This document shows, piece by piece, positions 19,915 to 32,689 of a stretch of 64,000 bases of DNA (position 1 is its first letter; each line of letters opens with the position of its first letter). The notes below the pieces were generated by a model. That model was not told where the DNA came from. It worked only from the letters and a program-made list of their open reading frames with translations, and did no database searches. The stretch is from assembly GCA_012845835.1 (NCBI GenBank), contig JABAKD010000023.1, positions 15,620,702 to 15,684,701 of the forward strand, in the 5' to 3' direction. The translations under genes and the position numbers were made by a program. Source of the DNA: Undaria pinnatifida (Eukaryota > Sar > Phaeophyceae > Laminariales > Alariaceae).

Positions 19915-21606
19915 CAGGGCTTTTCACGGGTCATGACCCGAACGGGTCGGGTCAAGGGGGTTCCAAAATCTCGCGGGTCGGGTCGGGTCGGGTCATTACG
20001 TTTCAAAAACTCACGGGTCGGGTCGGGTCGGGTCGGGTCTGGTCAAAAGGCTTCAAAATCTCGCGGGTCGGGTCGGGTCGGGTCAAAAGGTTTTCAAAAT
20101 CTCGCGGGTCGGGTCGGGTCATGACCCGCAAGATACGGGTCACCTCGCGGGTCAAGCCATAATGACCCGTGAGTTGTTTTGGGCTGACCTGCGGGTCAAA
20201 CCCGCGGATCTAGCCGGCGGATCCGCCTTTTTCAAACTTACAGCTGAGAGCCACGTTGATAACGTGCAATGATTCGTGAAGGTGTCTGTTACCATCGATT
20301 CGTTCCCACTGAGAAATACCGTCGGCCAGCGTATTCGAAATTCCTTTCACATGTTTCACCCGAAAGCACCACCCACTACGCATTTCCAAGCATCCTAGCA
20401 TACGCATCAGAGCCCCAGACCTCGGCTCAGTCCCCCCCCGACATTTTCCTACCCAATGTACCGCGGACATAGAGCCCCGCGGGTCGGGCCCGCGGGTCCG
20501 CCAAAAAAATACAAGCATTCCCGCTTCCTGCCTCCCTCGTGCCGATGCTCCGATCATATGCCATCACAGCGTGCAGAATAATCACCAGGCAGTACCCCTA
20601 GATACTCGTACCAAGGCATACAGCAGTGTGACGCGAATCCCGTACCTACTGAGACCGTAACAACAGCAGTAATATTACGGTCATACCAGTACGAAATGTG
20701 ACCAAATGTAAGAAGGCAAGGAAGAGCAGTCGTCGTCGAAGCAGCAGCAGCAGCAGCACTGGCAGCAGCAAGCACCAGCAGCAGACCCCGTATTCTCGAG
20801 GATCGCAGCCCCTGCTGACAGACCCACCGCCCCAGCTGAGGGCTTGCTGCCGGAGGCGGCTCAGCTAGGCTGCTTGCCGGGGCTGGAGCAGGGGCTGGAG
20901 ACTGCACAGATAGAAGATAGATAGAGCAGCAGTAGTAGTAGTAGTGGTAGCAGCAGCAGCAGCAGCACAGCAGCAGCAGCACCCTGGCAGCAGCAAGCAC
21001 CAGCAGCAGACAACGCATCCTCGCGGATCGCAGCCCCTGCTGACAGATCCACCGCCCCAGTTGTGGGCTTGCTGCCGGAGGCGGCTCAGCCAGGCTGCTT
21101 GCCGGGGCCTGAGACGGCACTTGTGACTTATAACTAGCTCGCTCGCACACCACATGACATAATCATCAGCGGCAAACAATGCCGGGAAAAAACGCAGCGA
21201 ACACGACATACTGGGAAAAGTAAGAGGGACCAAGGACCAATCAACCGGCCGAGGTATACATGCTTTGCCCCGTGACTTTTTGACTTTGATCCGTGAGAAA
21301 TGTCACGGGTCAAGTTAACGTGACCCGCCAGACGACCCGAATCTCGCGGGTCACCCGGATTGTCGCGGGTCGGGTCGGGTCGGGTCAGGACGATTTCAAA
21401 TTCTCGCGGGTCGGGTCGGGTCGGGTCAGGACGATTTCAAATTCTCGCGGGTCGGGTCGGGTCGGGTCAAGACGTCTCGAAAATCTCGCGGGTCGGGTCG
21501 GGTCGGGTCAAGACGTCTCGAAAATCTCGCGGGTCGGGTCGGGTCAGCTGACCCGACCCGACCCGACCCGACCGGCGAGATTTGACTCGACCCGTGAGAA
21601 GCCCTG
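19915..21606. mobile_element. Non-autonomous hAT-like element A with GGGTC arrays (1692 bp)
   Basis: The ends CAGGGCTTTTCACGGGTC and its inverse are flanked by ACAAATTG (19907-19914) and AAAAATTG (21607-21614), an 8 bp target duplication with one mismatch. Inside each end is an array of GGGTC pentamers set as CGCGGGTCGGGTCGGGTC blocks separated by AAAATCT/TTTCAAA spacers; the two arrays point outward in opposite orientation. The core has AGC tracts and two copies of a block starting GGATCGCAGCCCCTGCTGAC (about 20800 and 21024). No transposase. CAGGG ends plus 8 bp TSD point to hAT. Confidence 0.88.
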
Positions 21607-21619
21607 AAAAATTGCACGT

Positions 21620-22185
21620 ACCAACGTAGCTGCTGTCCAACGACGCCATTCTGCTGCTGCTTCTACATTTGTGCCCTACGGCAATCACGCGAAGGCTGCC
21701 GAACGACGCCAACGGGGGGGGGGAATGCGGGCTGTCCCGCTTCTGCTGCTGTACGCATAGGTCACGTAGATTTATGCTGGTTTCTTGCCCACGCGATATT
21801 TCCATTCGTCCGGGGCACTTGCGGGTTGTCCTGGCCAACATCGATGTCCGGTTCGGAAAAGAAAAAAAAAAACGACCCAAAACAAAGTGGAATATCTGGG
21901 CCTATTTGAGCCTTTTGAGTCCTGTTTTTTGAAGACCTTACTGAGTTGAGAGGGTATTCTATGACTTTGCAGACAGGCAGGAAGAGACGAGAGCAAAAAT
22001 TAAAGACAACGGTTCGGCGATTACAAACTCACCGAGGAATATACCATAGTAAAGAGTGTAGAAGATATTGAAAAGCCGGCTGATCAGAATCGAGCCGATC
22101 CAAATAGCATTCCCACAACGTTCCACTACTGATATTGCTGAAGTACGCCGGCGCCGGCCGGTATAGCAGAGAAAAAAACTTGCTG
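21620..22185. other. Intergenic, no gene recognised
   Basis: Short overlapping frames only. It contains a G9 run near 21714. Confidence 0.3.
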
Positions 22186-22189
22186 CGGT

Positions 22190-22330
22190 TGTTTGTATGA
22201 AAAAAAAACAGGGCCATCTCCAACAGGCACAAAAACACACCCACGACATATACCAAACGTTGCACCAACCTACGCACTGAGCCATCCGTCCACGAACCAA
22301 ACAGCAGTGAACAAAATTGTAAAAAAAAAT
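22190..22330. repeat. Dispersed repeat with GGGCCATCTCC motif, copy 1
   Basis: AACAGGGCCATCTCCAACAG followed by CACAAAAACACACCCACGA. The same order recurs at 33240-33300 and 33525-33580. It looks like one end of a miniature element. Confidence 0.65.
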
Positions 22331-23685
22331 TTAGGATCGATTTTTCTTCACGATGGGATTTCTTTTTTTTTGGCGAAATATAGTCAAACCCATATTACAG
22401 TCATCATTGGATAAATAAATAGAGCCTCCCGGTTCGAAAAGCTAATGTGCCTCTGCGTGCATCTAGGGACAAGTGTTGTAGAGTCGACGATGTGTCTGCA
22501 TCAAGCCAACATCATTACATTGTGAAACACAAGGCAGTGCACATCAGTCACTACAAAACATTATACTATGACGCCACCAACCAGCTATGGCCGACGAACT
22601 AAAATGATACGGCTGCCTCATCAAGGTCATGTATGTACGTGATGTGCAGCTATAAATGCAGCAGGAAGCAGCAGCAGAAGCAGCTACAAGCGGCTGCCAG
22701 TGTGCTGGTCCGTAGCCGTCTGGAGGAGCAGATAAACCAGGAGTGGGAAATGATTTTGCCAAGCGCGTCGCAAACGAAATATTGTTTTACATCTGTAGGG
22801 CAGAACTAGAACACCAACAACAGGTGCGAAACCTTTGAGTTTTTGATTCTCGGTTCTTCTTGGTTCATACCTGTTATCGCATGTCGATCGCCGGAGATGC
22901 GAGTGTTCGAGTGCTGCATCATCAGGAGTAGAGGAGCATATCAGCTCGTGATATACACCGCTAACCGTGATGGAGGAATGGAGGACAGCCTGCGTTCAGG
23001 AAGTTTCGCTATGGGAGGTGCGAGCTCTCAATCGATGCGATCGAGATCAGGGTCTGTAAAAGGTGAGACACGTCTCTCACGTTGAATCGGTCGCCTCTCA
23101 CCTTGGTAAAAATCTATTTACAGCAAAGAAGGCATTGAGGCACGCTCATTCGCAGGGTCATCTCATGGCCAGCCATGGCGGGACGCACGTCCGTATATGC
23201 AAAGACATAATCGCTAGCCACGCAGTAATTACTACGCCCGAGCCAGTGGTTTGGTGGCTCCAGATAGATGGTGTTCGTCCTTTCTAATTCCACCCTTATC
23301 GCGTACTTGTCGAATGTCAAATCAGCCGGTCTGGCATCCTCGAGGATTTCCTACCTGCTACTGCTGTAATTCCTAGATGATTTTGTCACGCGCAAAGAGA
23401 GTCATTATGTGGACCCTCTGGTACTCACACACAGGAGTGTCCCCGACCTACTGTGTATGCTCCGTAATGGCACACTACACACCCGGTAGCGCGCGCGATC
23501 GAAGCACCACGACTAACTTGAAAATATAAGCCTCGACAGATCGCTTGGCGTTTTGTGCCCCCCAGCAACCAGTACCTGTAGTTTTGGTGGGAATCGGGTT
23601 CAAAATTTCTTACCTGTAGGTGTGTGTGTTATATGCGCTGATCACACCTGACACGGCGTCAGTCAACTACGTACTACGTTGTTGT
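22331..23685. other. Intergenic, no gene recognised
   Basis: Frames up to 80 codons on both strands without domains. No repeat shared with other parts of the window. Confidence 0.3.
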
Positions 23686-23689
23686 ATAC

Positions 23690-24710
23690 AGAAGCTGATC
23701 GAGTGCCGTACATATCGGCATTTTTCGATGCCATGAAAATTAAGCCGGGGAGATGCTCTGCCTATTCATAGCAGCGGCAGCAGCAGCACAGCCCCAGCAG
23801 CAGAGTATGTAGAAGCGGTAGTACACGAGCCCAACGTAGACATGCACCGCGGTCGATCCAGGCTCAACACCAGTCGTACTAGTACGCATAGGAGAAACGT
23901 GAGATGTCAATATTTATCTGTACGTCGTAGTTGGCATTGTAGTACAGTAGTAGCAATTTGCTACACGAAAATGCCACGTACATACTCGTACCAGGTACAA
24001 GATTATCACATGCATGCGTGTACACAGCTTTAGAGTGACTACAGACATGACGCTTGGCATCCCAAGCAAGGCACAAACATTGTTCCAACCTATTTAAAAA
24101 AACGACAGCCAGCCGCCGACGTACAGACTCGTATACTACAACAGACGACACGTTTTTCTAGAGCTGATCGAGTGCTGGGTATATCTGGATATATCGGCAT
24201 TTTCGGTACCATAAGCATTAAGCCGGAGAGCATCTCCTTTTTTTGAACGATGTTCCGCCGTATTCATAGCAGCAGCGGCAAGAGCAGCAGCAGCAGCAGC
24301 AGGAGCAGCAGCAGCAGCAGCAGCAGGAGCAGCAGCAGCAGCGGAGTGGCAACAGTAGTACACGAGTCCAACGTAGACGTGCACCGTTATTGATGTACTG
24401 TACGCTCACGAATAGTGCTCGTACGCGTAGCAGCAACGTGAGCTCGACGTGAGCGGCTTTTTATATTTACGTAAGTGGCCGTATTGGTTTGCCTCACAAA
24501 AATAACGCATACGCAACACATGCTCGTACAGCACAACCCTACCAGGTATCACGTGCGTACAGCGGCGCATACAGAGCTTTAGATAGAAAAGCTACAGATA
24601 TAAAAGACTCAGACGTGAGGCTTGGTACATCAAGCACGACAAACGTTTCTTCAAGCTGGAGAGCGCACTTGCTACAGCTGTTCGTTGCTATCCTCCTCAC
24701 GCATTAAGAA
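23690..24710. repeat. Tandem duplication of a roughly 480 bp CAG-bearing unit
   Basis: Unit 1 (23690-24130) and unit 2 (24160-24710) share GAGCTGATCGAGTGC-type starts, ATATCGGCATTTT, ATTAAGCCG..AGAGC, TATTCATAGCAGC, GTACACGAG.CCAACGTAGAC and a closing CAGACGTGAGGCTTGG-like stretch. A third partial start (GGGCATTTTTCAATACCATG) is at about 24780. The CAG tract expanded mainly in unit 2. Confidence 0.75.
24268..24342. repeat. Interrupted (CAG)n tract
   Basis: About 24 AGC/CAG triplets interrupted by GGAGC and GGCAAG. Open frames across it are repeat translations. Confidence 0.9.
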
Positions 24711-24719
24711 CATCCTACG

Positions 24720-27700
24720 AAATGATTAAATGCTTGGTCACAGAACTCCGGTGGCAATATACAAATCGTGTGTGCGTATGGGCATTTTTCAATACCATGA
24801 AAAATAATCCGAGACAGCAGTACGCCACCAAGTGTATCTTCTGATTCTCGCGTGCGTGACCAAGGCGTAGATAGAAAGAAGAGGCTGTGGGTGAGATAAT
24901 CACGGAGGCTTGGGATAGCAAGCGAGGCAAGGCTTGCATCCAGCTGAGTACCGCGGTGGCTTATTTGTTGCAGCTGCAGCTGTCTCCGCCTTCAGCACTA
25001 CCAATTCCAACCATCCCGTAAAAAGTTTGAGTATACAGGTTCGATTACAGCTCCTACTAATCGGCTCATTGCTGAAGTTGGCGAGCCACGCACGCATTTC
25101 AAACCCGGCTTCAACTTGTGTTTTTGCCCGTAGCCTTCGCTGATCCTTCCTATAGCCGTCTGCTACCCGGCTGGCTGGGACATTGGGTTTAGTCGACTGG
25201 ATGTGTCGTCGTCTGAATATCAAGCACGAAGAAATACAACCGACGGTGGAAGGTTCAATTTATTTGTACATGCACACGCATTTTGTCCGAAATATTTTTG
25301 GAGCACAGAGATCCTTGAATCATTGATGTTTATGTATGTGGACGCGTATAGCGGTGTACAAATTGTGAAGAAAGCCTTCTTGATTTCAAGCTGGTATCAA
25401 CATTTCTATTTCCGAACAATAAAACTCTCGTATCCTGTGTTTGATTTTTTTTAGTATGTTTTTGACCTGCTGCGACCCTCAAATGTTTAAAAAATGTAAA
25501 CGGAGCCCATCGCGTGTCTGTAACATTTCGGCCTACACGCGCTTGCATCAAAAATATATGCTGCGTAGCCACACACCCCGTTTGCAACAGAGTCTTTGTT
25601 GTACCTTCTCATACGTTTCTGATGGCATGTACTGTGTGTAGTACGCCGGGTACGCTGGGTGTTGCTCCTCCTTCGTACGAAGGACAGCCCAAGATGAAAC
25701 TACTCAACAGATATGAGAGGGACAGCAGTGCTGCTGAACTCATCGCTGCACTGTGTTCGCCAAGGAAGCAGCGATCCCTATGTCTAAACTTGGATAGTTC
25801 ATAACGATACCAGGCAGCTTTGGGTATCAAGCTTTCTAAAGTACCAAGTAGTGTACGAATAGACCACCCGTGTAAACAACAAGTTTACAAATTAACATAA
25901 CACGTTCAAAAAAGTTGCGCGGCATAGGTCGCGTCGGCGAGGGAGCGCAAGACAACTCACAACAAGCTACTCACAACCCACCACACGAAGCATCGCCAAG
26001 CCGAGAAACATCGCTTAGCGGGCTTGTCAGCAGAGGCAGACTGCAAACGGTTTTGTAGAACCTTTTACAATTTCCAAGCCCTACATAGGTAGCACGAGGG
26101 CAGCAGGCGACCTGTCTGTCTTCAGGAGTTCTACAGGGAAAATATCCCAATATCGAAAGGGCTCGTTGATACCAAAATAATACCAGGAACCCAGGCGTCG
26201 AGCAAGATTGGCAAGGACGCCATCGAACATGTTCCAAAACTCATGAGCAGTGTTCCTGTGTCCGTTTGTGCTTGTTGGAGGATATATTGCATGACACTTA
26301 CTGTAGTAAGAAACAGGAAATAGGCGAACAGATTATATTGGCAGGAACACACAACTCCGACAGCGTTTTATCGTGAAGTTGGCGTAGAAACACCCTCACC
26401 CTAATATAAGACCCAGTGCGGGTCAGTATTTTTCTTTCTTGTGAGGTATCCGGTGTCCAGCACCGTACGCGCGTAGGCGTGATTGATGTGCGTCTGACCC
26501 TGTGCCACCGTTGTTTTAATTAGGTAAACTGGTGCTGCCTGCGGCCAGGTGACAAGGTGCAAGCTCTCTTCGTTTTACCACTCTGTTTCGGAAGGTTGCG
26601 GAAAGCGAGCTCCAAAATCTTACTATTGGCGAATAGGCGTGACAAAGAGAGGATGTCGATATACATTTAGTATCAGCCGCTTGGTGGGCAGATGGTTGCG
26701 GTCGGATAGCTAGCTCTCTTCATAAGGACGAATAAAGGCAAGTTTTACAGCCTCGTACGAGTAGTGTGTGCGTGGTTGCCACTTTCGTTTGGTCTCATCG
26801 CCAGTTTGTCGTGTGGGGTATGGCTCCTTCAGAGAAGAACATCATAAAATGCAGGTGTTGCCACTACCGTACAGGCATCTAGTGTACACTAGTGTCACTT
26901 AAGCCTTGTCGCTTGTCGCCTTTCGATCGTACACACACGTACGTGTCGTTTTCACAGATGTTCGGTCAGATTTGGAAAAACGTGTGTTCATGAGAACATG
27001 TCCAATCGTGAGTTTTGTCGGACGGCTCAAAAGAAAACAAACAATATTATGCCGATTCTCCTTGCATGCTTCTCCCTGTGCAAATAGTGGGAGTTTTTGA
27101 ACGTATTTAGTACTGCGAATACTTGATGCACTATCAACACTAACGGCCAAATTGCTGACAGTTCTGGCAGTATACGCAATATAGAACCCCAAACTTTGCA
27201 GGTGCGGGTAGTGTCCACAGTAGTGAACTCCGATATACTTGAGAAAAACGCAGTCTAAGCGGTAATTCTGCGAGTACTCGCATTGTGAGCAGTGTCGAAC
27301 ACTGATACACTGCCCATGTTTGCAGTACCTCCAGTGCTACCCCTCGAAAAGACTCCGCACTGCAGGCAGAACCCATCTGTGCACGATTTTCAAAGGAGCC
27401 AACGCACGCTCAGGTTTTTTCTTTTTTTCCTTTCTCATGCTTTTTGCAGATGACAAGACGTTTGCCTCAGTAGAACTGCAAAAAAGCCCCCAAATTAATT
27501 GTTGGCATCTTGTTCCCAAACGACAACTGCAGTTGTAAAAGGGTTAGCCTCCTGTCCATACTGCTGTACGGAGGAACGAGGAACTATAAACTTGTGAAAA
27601 TCACTTACTTGGTGGTATACAATGTCCATCGTTCGGAGCTTAACCGCTTTAAAAACTACTACCACATGATTTAGTATGCACAAGACAAGAAGGTCTATTA

Positions 27701-29290
27701 AAACACCACAACACTGGTGGCAACGGTATAATACATACCGGCTACTTTTGATACTAGTCTAGTATATACTGGGCACAGCGAGCACTAAAAACACACGTAT
27801 GAGCACTACATACCACGGATTGCTCGTGTATTTGTTTCATCGTTTACTTGAACATCCTCTCCTCTTCTTCGCACGCCACCCCCATATAAATACTTGAAGA
27901 CGTACTGTAAGAGTTTTTGGTTTTGTTTCTTAAATCATATCATTTCACTTCCAAGCTTCTGGACAAGCAACGGTCACAGGTGGCGTCCATCCCCCCCCCC
28001 TCCCGGTACGTGCCCTCATTTATTATCGCCGCAGAGGGTTTACTGTAAGATATTAAGCGCTCGTGGGGTCTGCAGCGAGGAGATGGAGAGGACACGGGGG
28101 AGCTTCGTACTCTTTCGGGAGAAACGTAGTTGTACTACTATCAAGTCGAATATCCCACCGCGGAGATGAAGAGTTGGGGTAATTGCAAATTTTGAACTTT
28201 GCAGTATCTCGATATCATGCCATGTTTCTCATGTATGGGGGCTATCGGCGACGGGTTCAGTAAAATAGCTTGGAGGCAGGGTTCGAGAGCGTGGCGCCCT
28301 TCCTTGACCTATTTGGAACGGGCGATAGCGCATCGCCAAGTAAACGTCCAAGTTTTGGACCATAATAATATGGAAATTCCAATTTATTCGGAAAAGGGCA
28401 GGAAAAGGGCAGGAAAGGCCGCCGGCGGGTATCAGGAAACTGCGTGATCAGGAGGACACATAGTGCCATATATGCTGTACATATGTAACGAATATGCATT
28501 ATAAATGGTGGTAGCCATGTCCTTGGTACAAGCGCAGATAAACTTTATCTACGAGATAAACGTTCTAGAAAATATGTGATCGTGGAAAAAAAACAAATCG
28601 TTCAAGCCGCTCATCCGACTTATGTTCTAGTGGTGGTGTGTAGGGATACTACAGTACCAACAAGCGCGCCCGGCGCGAAGGCGGAGCGGGGGGCGGTGAA
28701 GCGCGGGCGAGGGTCTCTTTCTGTTTGTTTTTGTATATGGTGTCCGACAGGGAAAAAAATGTGGATACATGCTCTCATATTTATTTTAATGTTTACTTGT
28801 AGGTTTGTACATAGTTCGAATACATGGTTATTGTGTATGTATACGTATGCCTGGTGGATATACAATATCGATGATGGTGGTGGAGGTCATTACATGTTCC
28901 AGGTCGAACGGCGAACGGATTGACTGGCGGTCAACGGAGTAAATATATAGATGCTATTACTAGGATCGACCATATTATGGAGCGCAAAAAAAAGTACCAG
29001 GTAGTGGTCATCTTGTGCCACCGTAGGAGCCAGGGAGCGGGGACGAGCCCCCTGCTTAGAGACTGTCACGGGTGAGTGTGCTCCATACCCAAAAACCACA
29101 CCAGTTGTTGTTATGGTGCACATACCAAAATATAACAGAAATGCCAGACAAGACGTCGTTTTGGTTTTTCACTTTCTGCCATCCCCATATGATATAAAAA
29201 AAGCAGCGAGAAAGAGTAAGCCTACGGGTTGATATACTTGTATAGTATGTAGTAGTTTGATGACCACGGGCTACATATGTATAGGTAAAA
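24720..29290. other. Long intergenic stretch, nothing recognised
   Basis: Frames of 60-115 codons on both strands (for example 24900-25223 minus, 25514-25804 plus, 28576-28923 plus) have no domain signature, overlap antisense frames and have no visible exon partners. A GC-rich patch lies at 28660-28730. No repeat shared with the rest was noticed. Confidence 0.35.
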
Positions 29291-30505
29291 TATGATCGTT
29301 TATTTTTGGCTCGATGCTCTCCGGCGGCCGAGTATTTCTTCTCGCACTTTACGAAGCGGGGCAAGCTAGCCTGCCATGGGTACTTTATGAAGCATCTCGG
29401 CCGACCTCCGTGGCGGCGCGCGGCGCATTAAATGTCGCTAAGCTGGCTCTACTTGGCAAGGGGGTGCGTTCCGCCTCACTGAGACGAGCAGGTCACTTGG
29501 AGCACCCAAAATTATGTTTCAAATTTGATATTTTGATAATAACGGTTTCGGAAAACGTTTTTGTTCCAGAATGAAATTATTTCCAGAATCAGAGGGAAAA
29601 ACGCGTTTCGTTCCGGGGTTCGCCCCCAAATCCAGAACCAGAGGAGTTCTTGGCGCTCTCGTTATGGAAACTCAAGTTCCGGTTCAAAGCCAGCATGAAC
29701 CGAGCCCAAGATGTGGTGTATCAGCGTTTTAGTGTGGAGAGCACGCTGATGTGAATTACCCACACCACCTCGACACCACGTACCTACAGCAGTACCTGTA
29801 CCTGGACACACATCAGACATGAATATAGAGCTTCAATCAACAAAGCATACACCGTACCACCAGAAGCTAGTCGCAGCAACAACAGCAGCAGCAGCGAGAC
29901 ACGCATGCAGTAGTGAACGGCCGCAAGGATGTGGGCCCCCTCAACAAAGGTTCGAATCGCTGTTGGCACGCTACAATGGGCAAAGTAGGGGAGAGCTGGG
30001 AGAGGGGGTGCTGGGTGCTGGAGAGAAAGGCTTGCCAACAGGGCCAGCTACAGCGACCGAGAGGCACAAAAAGGGTTTCGAGTCCGAGGGTATCGCCTTA
30101 CTTGGCGTGCACTTCAGCTGCGTGCTGTGTTGCTTTGGCAGCCTCGGCGCATGCCTGTGTGTGGCAGGGTCGTCGATTGCGCGACGTAGCGTACCTGCTA
30201 TTGGAAACAAAACCGGGTACCTGGCACGCGAATTCGCGCAGCCACTCACAGCTACGTATGTGGGAGTTGATTTTGAATGCTGACAACCACTGACGACAGA
30301 GCCACTGCCTTATTATACGTTTGACCCGACCACGGGTACGCAGGTCCTGGCCACGCGCTGCTGCTACTGCTGCGTGCTTCGTCGCGCACGAAGTCTGGTT
30401 AGCTGTTTAGCTAGCTCCCTGCTGCTGACGTCCGTTCATTGCTCGGTCGAATGCAAAATACTAAAACACACCTAACAAAAAAAACATTTTAAATATAAAA
30501 AACCA
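29291..30505. other. Intergenic; unassigned frames only
   Basis: Open frames at 29314-29574 (+) and 29819-30283 (+) have normal amino-acid variety but no recognisable domain, and are overlapped by antisense frames of similar length. Coding potential undecided. Confidence 0.25.
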
Positions 30506-30510
30506 ATAAA

Positions 30511-30590
30511 GTCAGCTGTGAGTACGAACTATTGAATGGTTAAAACTCAACTTTGCAAGTTGAGTGGTACATCTATATTTCGCTAATACT
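30511..30590 (+). repeat. Dispersed 90 nt repeat, copy 5 (divergent subtype)
   Basis: GTCAGCTGTGAGTACGAACT ... CAACTTTGCAAGTTGAG, GTACATCTATATTTCGCTAA. Same subtype as the copy at 15583-15660. Confidence 0.65.
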
Positions 30591-30961
30591 AACAGCAGTT
30601 GCACGATATTTATGGAAGGTCGTTCGCGCGTGTTACAAACCTCTCTGAACGCATCCGATTTTTACACCAATCAGCACGAAACGCCATTTTGCCATTTCGT
30701 TCTAGAAAAAGAAGAAAAAACTGGTTCTGGAAATGTTACTTTTGATTCTGGAGAAAGAAGAATGAATTCCGAAACTGTCTATTTTGATAAACTTACACAT
30801 TTTTTTGTTCTTCGTTGTTTTGTTCGTAGAAAAATGGCCCGCTAATCAACTAACCTCCGCAGCAGCACAGCAGCAGCTGCTGCAACCGCCCGGACTAAAT
30901 TAACATCAGCAGCAGCACAACAGCAGCAGTAGCAGCATCATACACAGGAGTAGAAGCAGCA

Positions 30962-31495
30962 TTACACATGTGGATCGGAATAGTGTGGGGTTTGGGGGCG
31001 CGCCGCCCTGGGCCGTTTCGGCCCCGGATCTCGACGTGGGTGCGTGGGCATGGGTGCAGACAAAGGTAAACCGGCCTGCTTTCTACCCCCGCGCGGGCGG
31101 CCGCTCGTCGAGGCAGGAGCGAAAGCGTCTGGGGGCGTGGTTGACCCGGTGTGTGTATGTTTCTCTTGCGAGGTAACTAGGCGTGTCCGAACGTAAGGAC
31201 CGTTTATACTTGAATAAAAACACAAATCGCGGTATTGCGTTACCAAACAGAGCGGATGCCAGCAGGAGTAGGCTGGGAGATAGAGGCCGGGAGCAGCTGA
31301 GTGTTGCAACCAGCGCCACAGGGCGCGGCGCACGGCTTGCAGCTTTCCGCGCGGGAGACGGGGCTCACAGGAACATAGAGCGGGGAAAGCCTGGAAGATG
31401 GCGCCGAGCGCGGCGAAGGTGGCAGGCATAGCGAGCGCAGCATGCACGCCCGTCTCGACCAGGCCAGGTATATTTTTTGGGCAGAGTGGAACCAT
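30962..31495 (-). CDS. Hypothetical 177-codon ORF in a GC-rich patch
   Basis: The longest unassigned minus-strand frame in this region. It lies in GC-rich sequence, which raises chance ORF length; the opposite strand is also largely open. It is rich in Pro, Arg and Ala, with no domain, signal peptide or splice partner that I recognise. More likely non-coding than a gene. Confidence 0.15.
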   Translation of the reverse strand: MVPLCPKNIPGLVETGVHAALAMPATFAALGAIFQAFPALCSCEPRLPRGKLQAVRRALWRWLQHSAAPGLYLPAYSCWHPLCLVTQYRDLCFYSSINGPYVRTRLVTSQEKHTHTGSTTPPDAFAPASTSGRPRGGRKQAGLPLSAPMPTHPRRDPGPKRPRAARPQTPHYSDPHV

Positions 31496-31499
31496 GGCT

Positions 31500-32240
31500 A
31501 GGGTTCAAGGATATATACCTCCTTATTAGCGATAACCAAACTCAGGTATAAACACGGTGCTGCTTTGGCCAAAATCAGGTACAGTTTCATTTCAGCGTTC
31601 GCCACGCGCCCAGGACGCCATCTAATGCGCTAATGGATCAGTTCTAGGTATGTTGCTATTATCGTAGACACATATCATACACACATACTTTTCTGACCAC
31701 ATGCATCAAGTAGTGGCGGGTTCAGGCGGGAACACTATCGATCTAGCTCTACTTTCTACGTTTCTACGGGGATGAACGAGGAGTTCATCAAGGTTTCGGT
31801 TCCCCTGAAACACGTTACCAAAATGTTGTACACTCCCTCCAACTCATGGAAAATCTTACCACGTACGCCACACATACCGAAATTTTGTCGCCAACCAATT
31901 AATTACTGTACAACATCCAAGAGCGACTGATATTGGCCGGTCAACCCTATCCACTACCACCAAGCGCAAACACATGTTACGTACTATATAGCAACGAGCA
32001 CTATTCCACGTACGGTATACACAGCATCCCCTGATCATTAATACATCGTTTCGCGTACATTAGTACAACGTGTACCCACCGCTATCACACTCTTCCCGGT
32101 GAGTACTGCTCTTTCTTTGGAGCAATGCACTAGCTCATGCCACACGTTTCCTTTACGAAGCAGTGGGGTTTGTCTATATGAGTACGCGTAACACCTTTAT
32201 GGGTGGAAACGTCTTTCACAAAAACATTTCAAGGTTTCAA
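31500..32240. other. Intergenic, nothing recognised
   Basis: No long frames, motifs or shared repeats. Confidence 0.3.
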
Positions 32241-32243
32241 GGA

Positions 32244-32330
32244 TGTCAGCCGTGTGTTCGACGAACTTCGGGTCAATACTGATATTGGCAAGCTGCGTTG
32301 TTGGTACTTGTAATATACTACGTGGGTGAA
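32244..32330 (+). repeat. Dispersed 90 nt repeat, copy 6 (full)
   Basis: GGATGTCAGCCGTGTGTTCG ... GGCAAGCTGCGTTGTTGGTA, AATATACTACGTGGGTGAA. The preceding GGTTTCAAG matches the TTTTCAAG boundary of copies 2 and 3. Confidence 0.8.
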
Positions 32331-32599
32331 CTTTTTCTTATACGTGTGCTACCGGTGTCTCCCTTTTCGCCTTGCAACGCCCCCGGGATTTCACGATATC
32401 CGCATACCGAAGGGGAACCTTGAATACATAAAATATCAGGGAAATGAGATACCAGTATAATTAAGAGCTTTGTAGGAAAACACAATTCAGCATCACATTG
32501 GTCATGGTATACATGTGCCACGCACGTGATCGTGGTGGTGGTGGTTGTTGTTATTCGCCTCACGTCTTGGTTGGGGTGAGAGGAGGGGGGGTTGTGATC

Positions 32600-32680
32600 A
32601 CTGTTGTATAACGAGCCTGGTATAGGTCAGTTTCGTGAGTTCGAGCCCCGCCGAGTGCATACTCGTATAAATTCGTTGGG
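32600..32680 (+). other. tRNA-like B-box relic
   Basis: GAGTTCGAGCCCCGCCGAG resembles a T arm with its acceptor strand. Upstream GCCTGGTATAGGTCAG is only A-box-like. There is no complete cloverleaf. Confidence 0.3.
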
Positions 32681-32689
32681 ACTTTTTCT

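Noticed and set aside
19912-20162. Open frames rich in RVGSGRV or TRPDPTR repeats, also at 21293-21617, 47270-47725, 48542-48851 and 51667-52008
   Set aside because: They come from the GGGTC pentamer arrays of the hAT-like elements and occur in several frames and on both strands.
19925-20175. GGGTC repeats as an interstitial telomere
   Set aside because: The arrays are paired in inverse orientation inside elements with TIRs and 8 bp duplications, and the unit is not a known telomere repeat.
20554-21233. Leu/Cys/Ala-rich minus-strand ORFs of up to 199 codons
   Set aside because: They follow AGC/TAG tracts in the core of element A; related sequence in B and C does not keep the same frame.
24136-24436. 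Poly-Ala/poly-Cys protein
   Set aside because: It is the interrupted CAG tract read in different frames.
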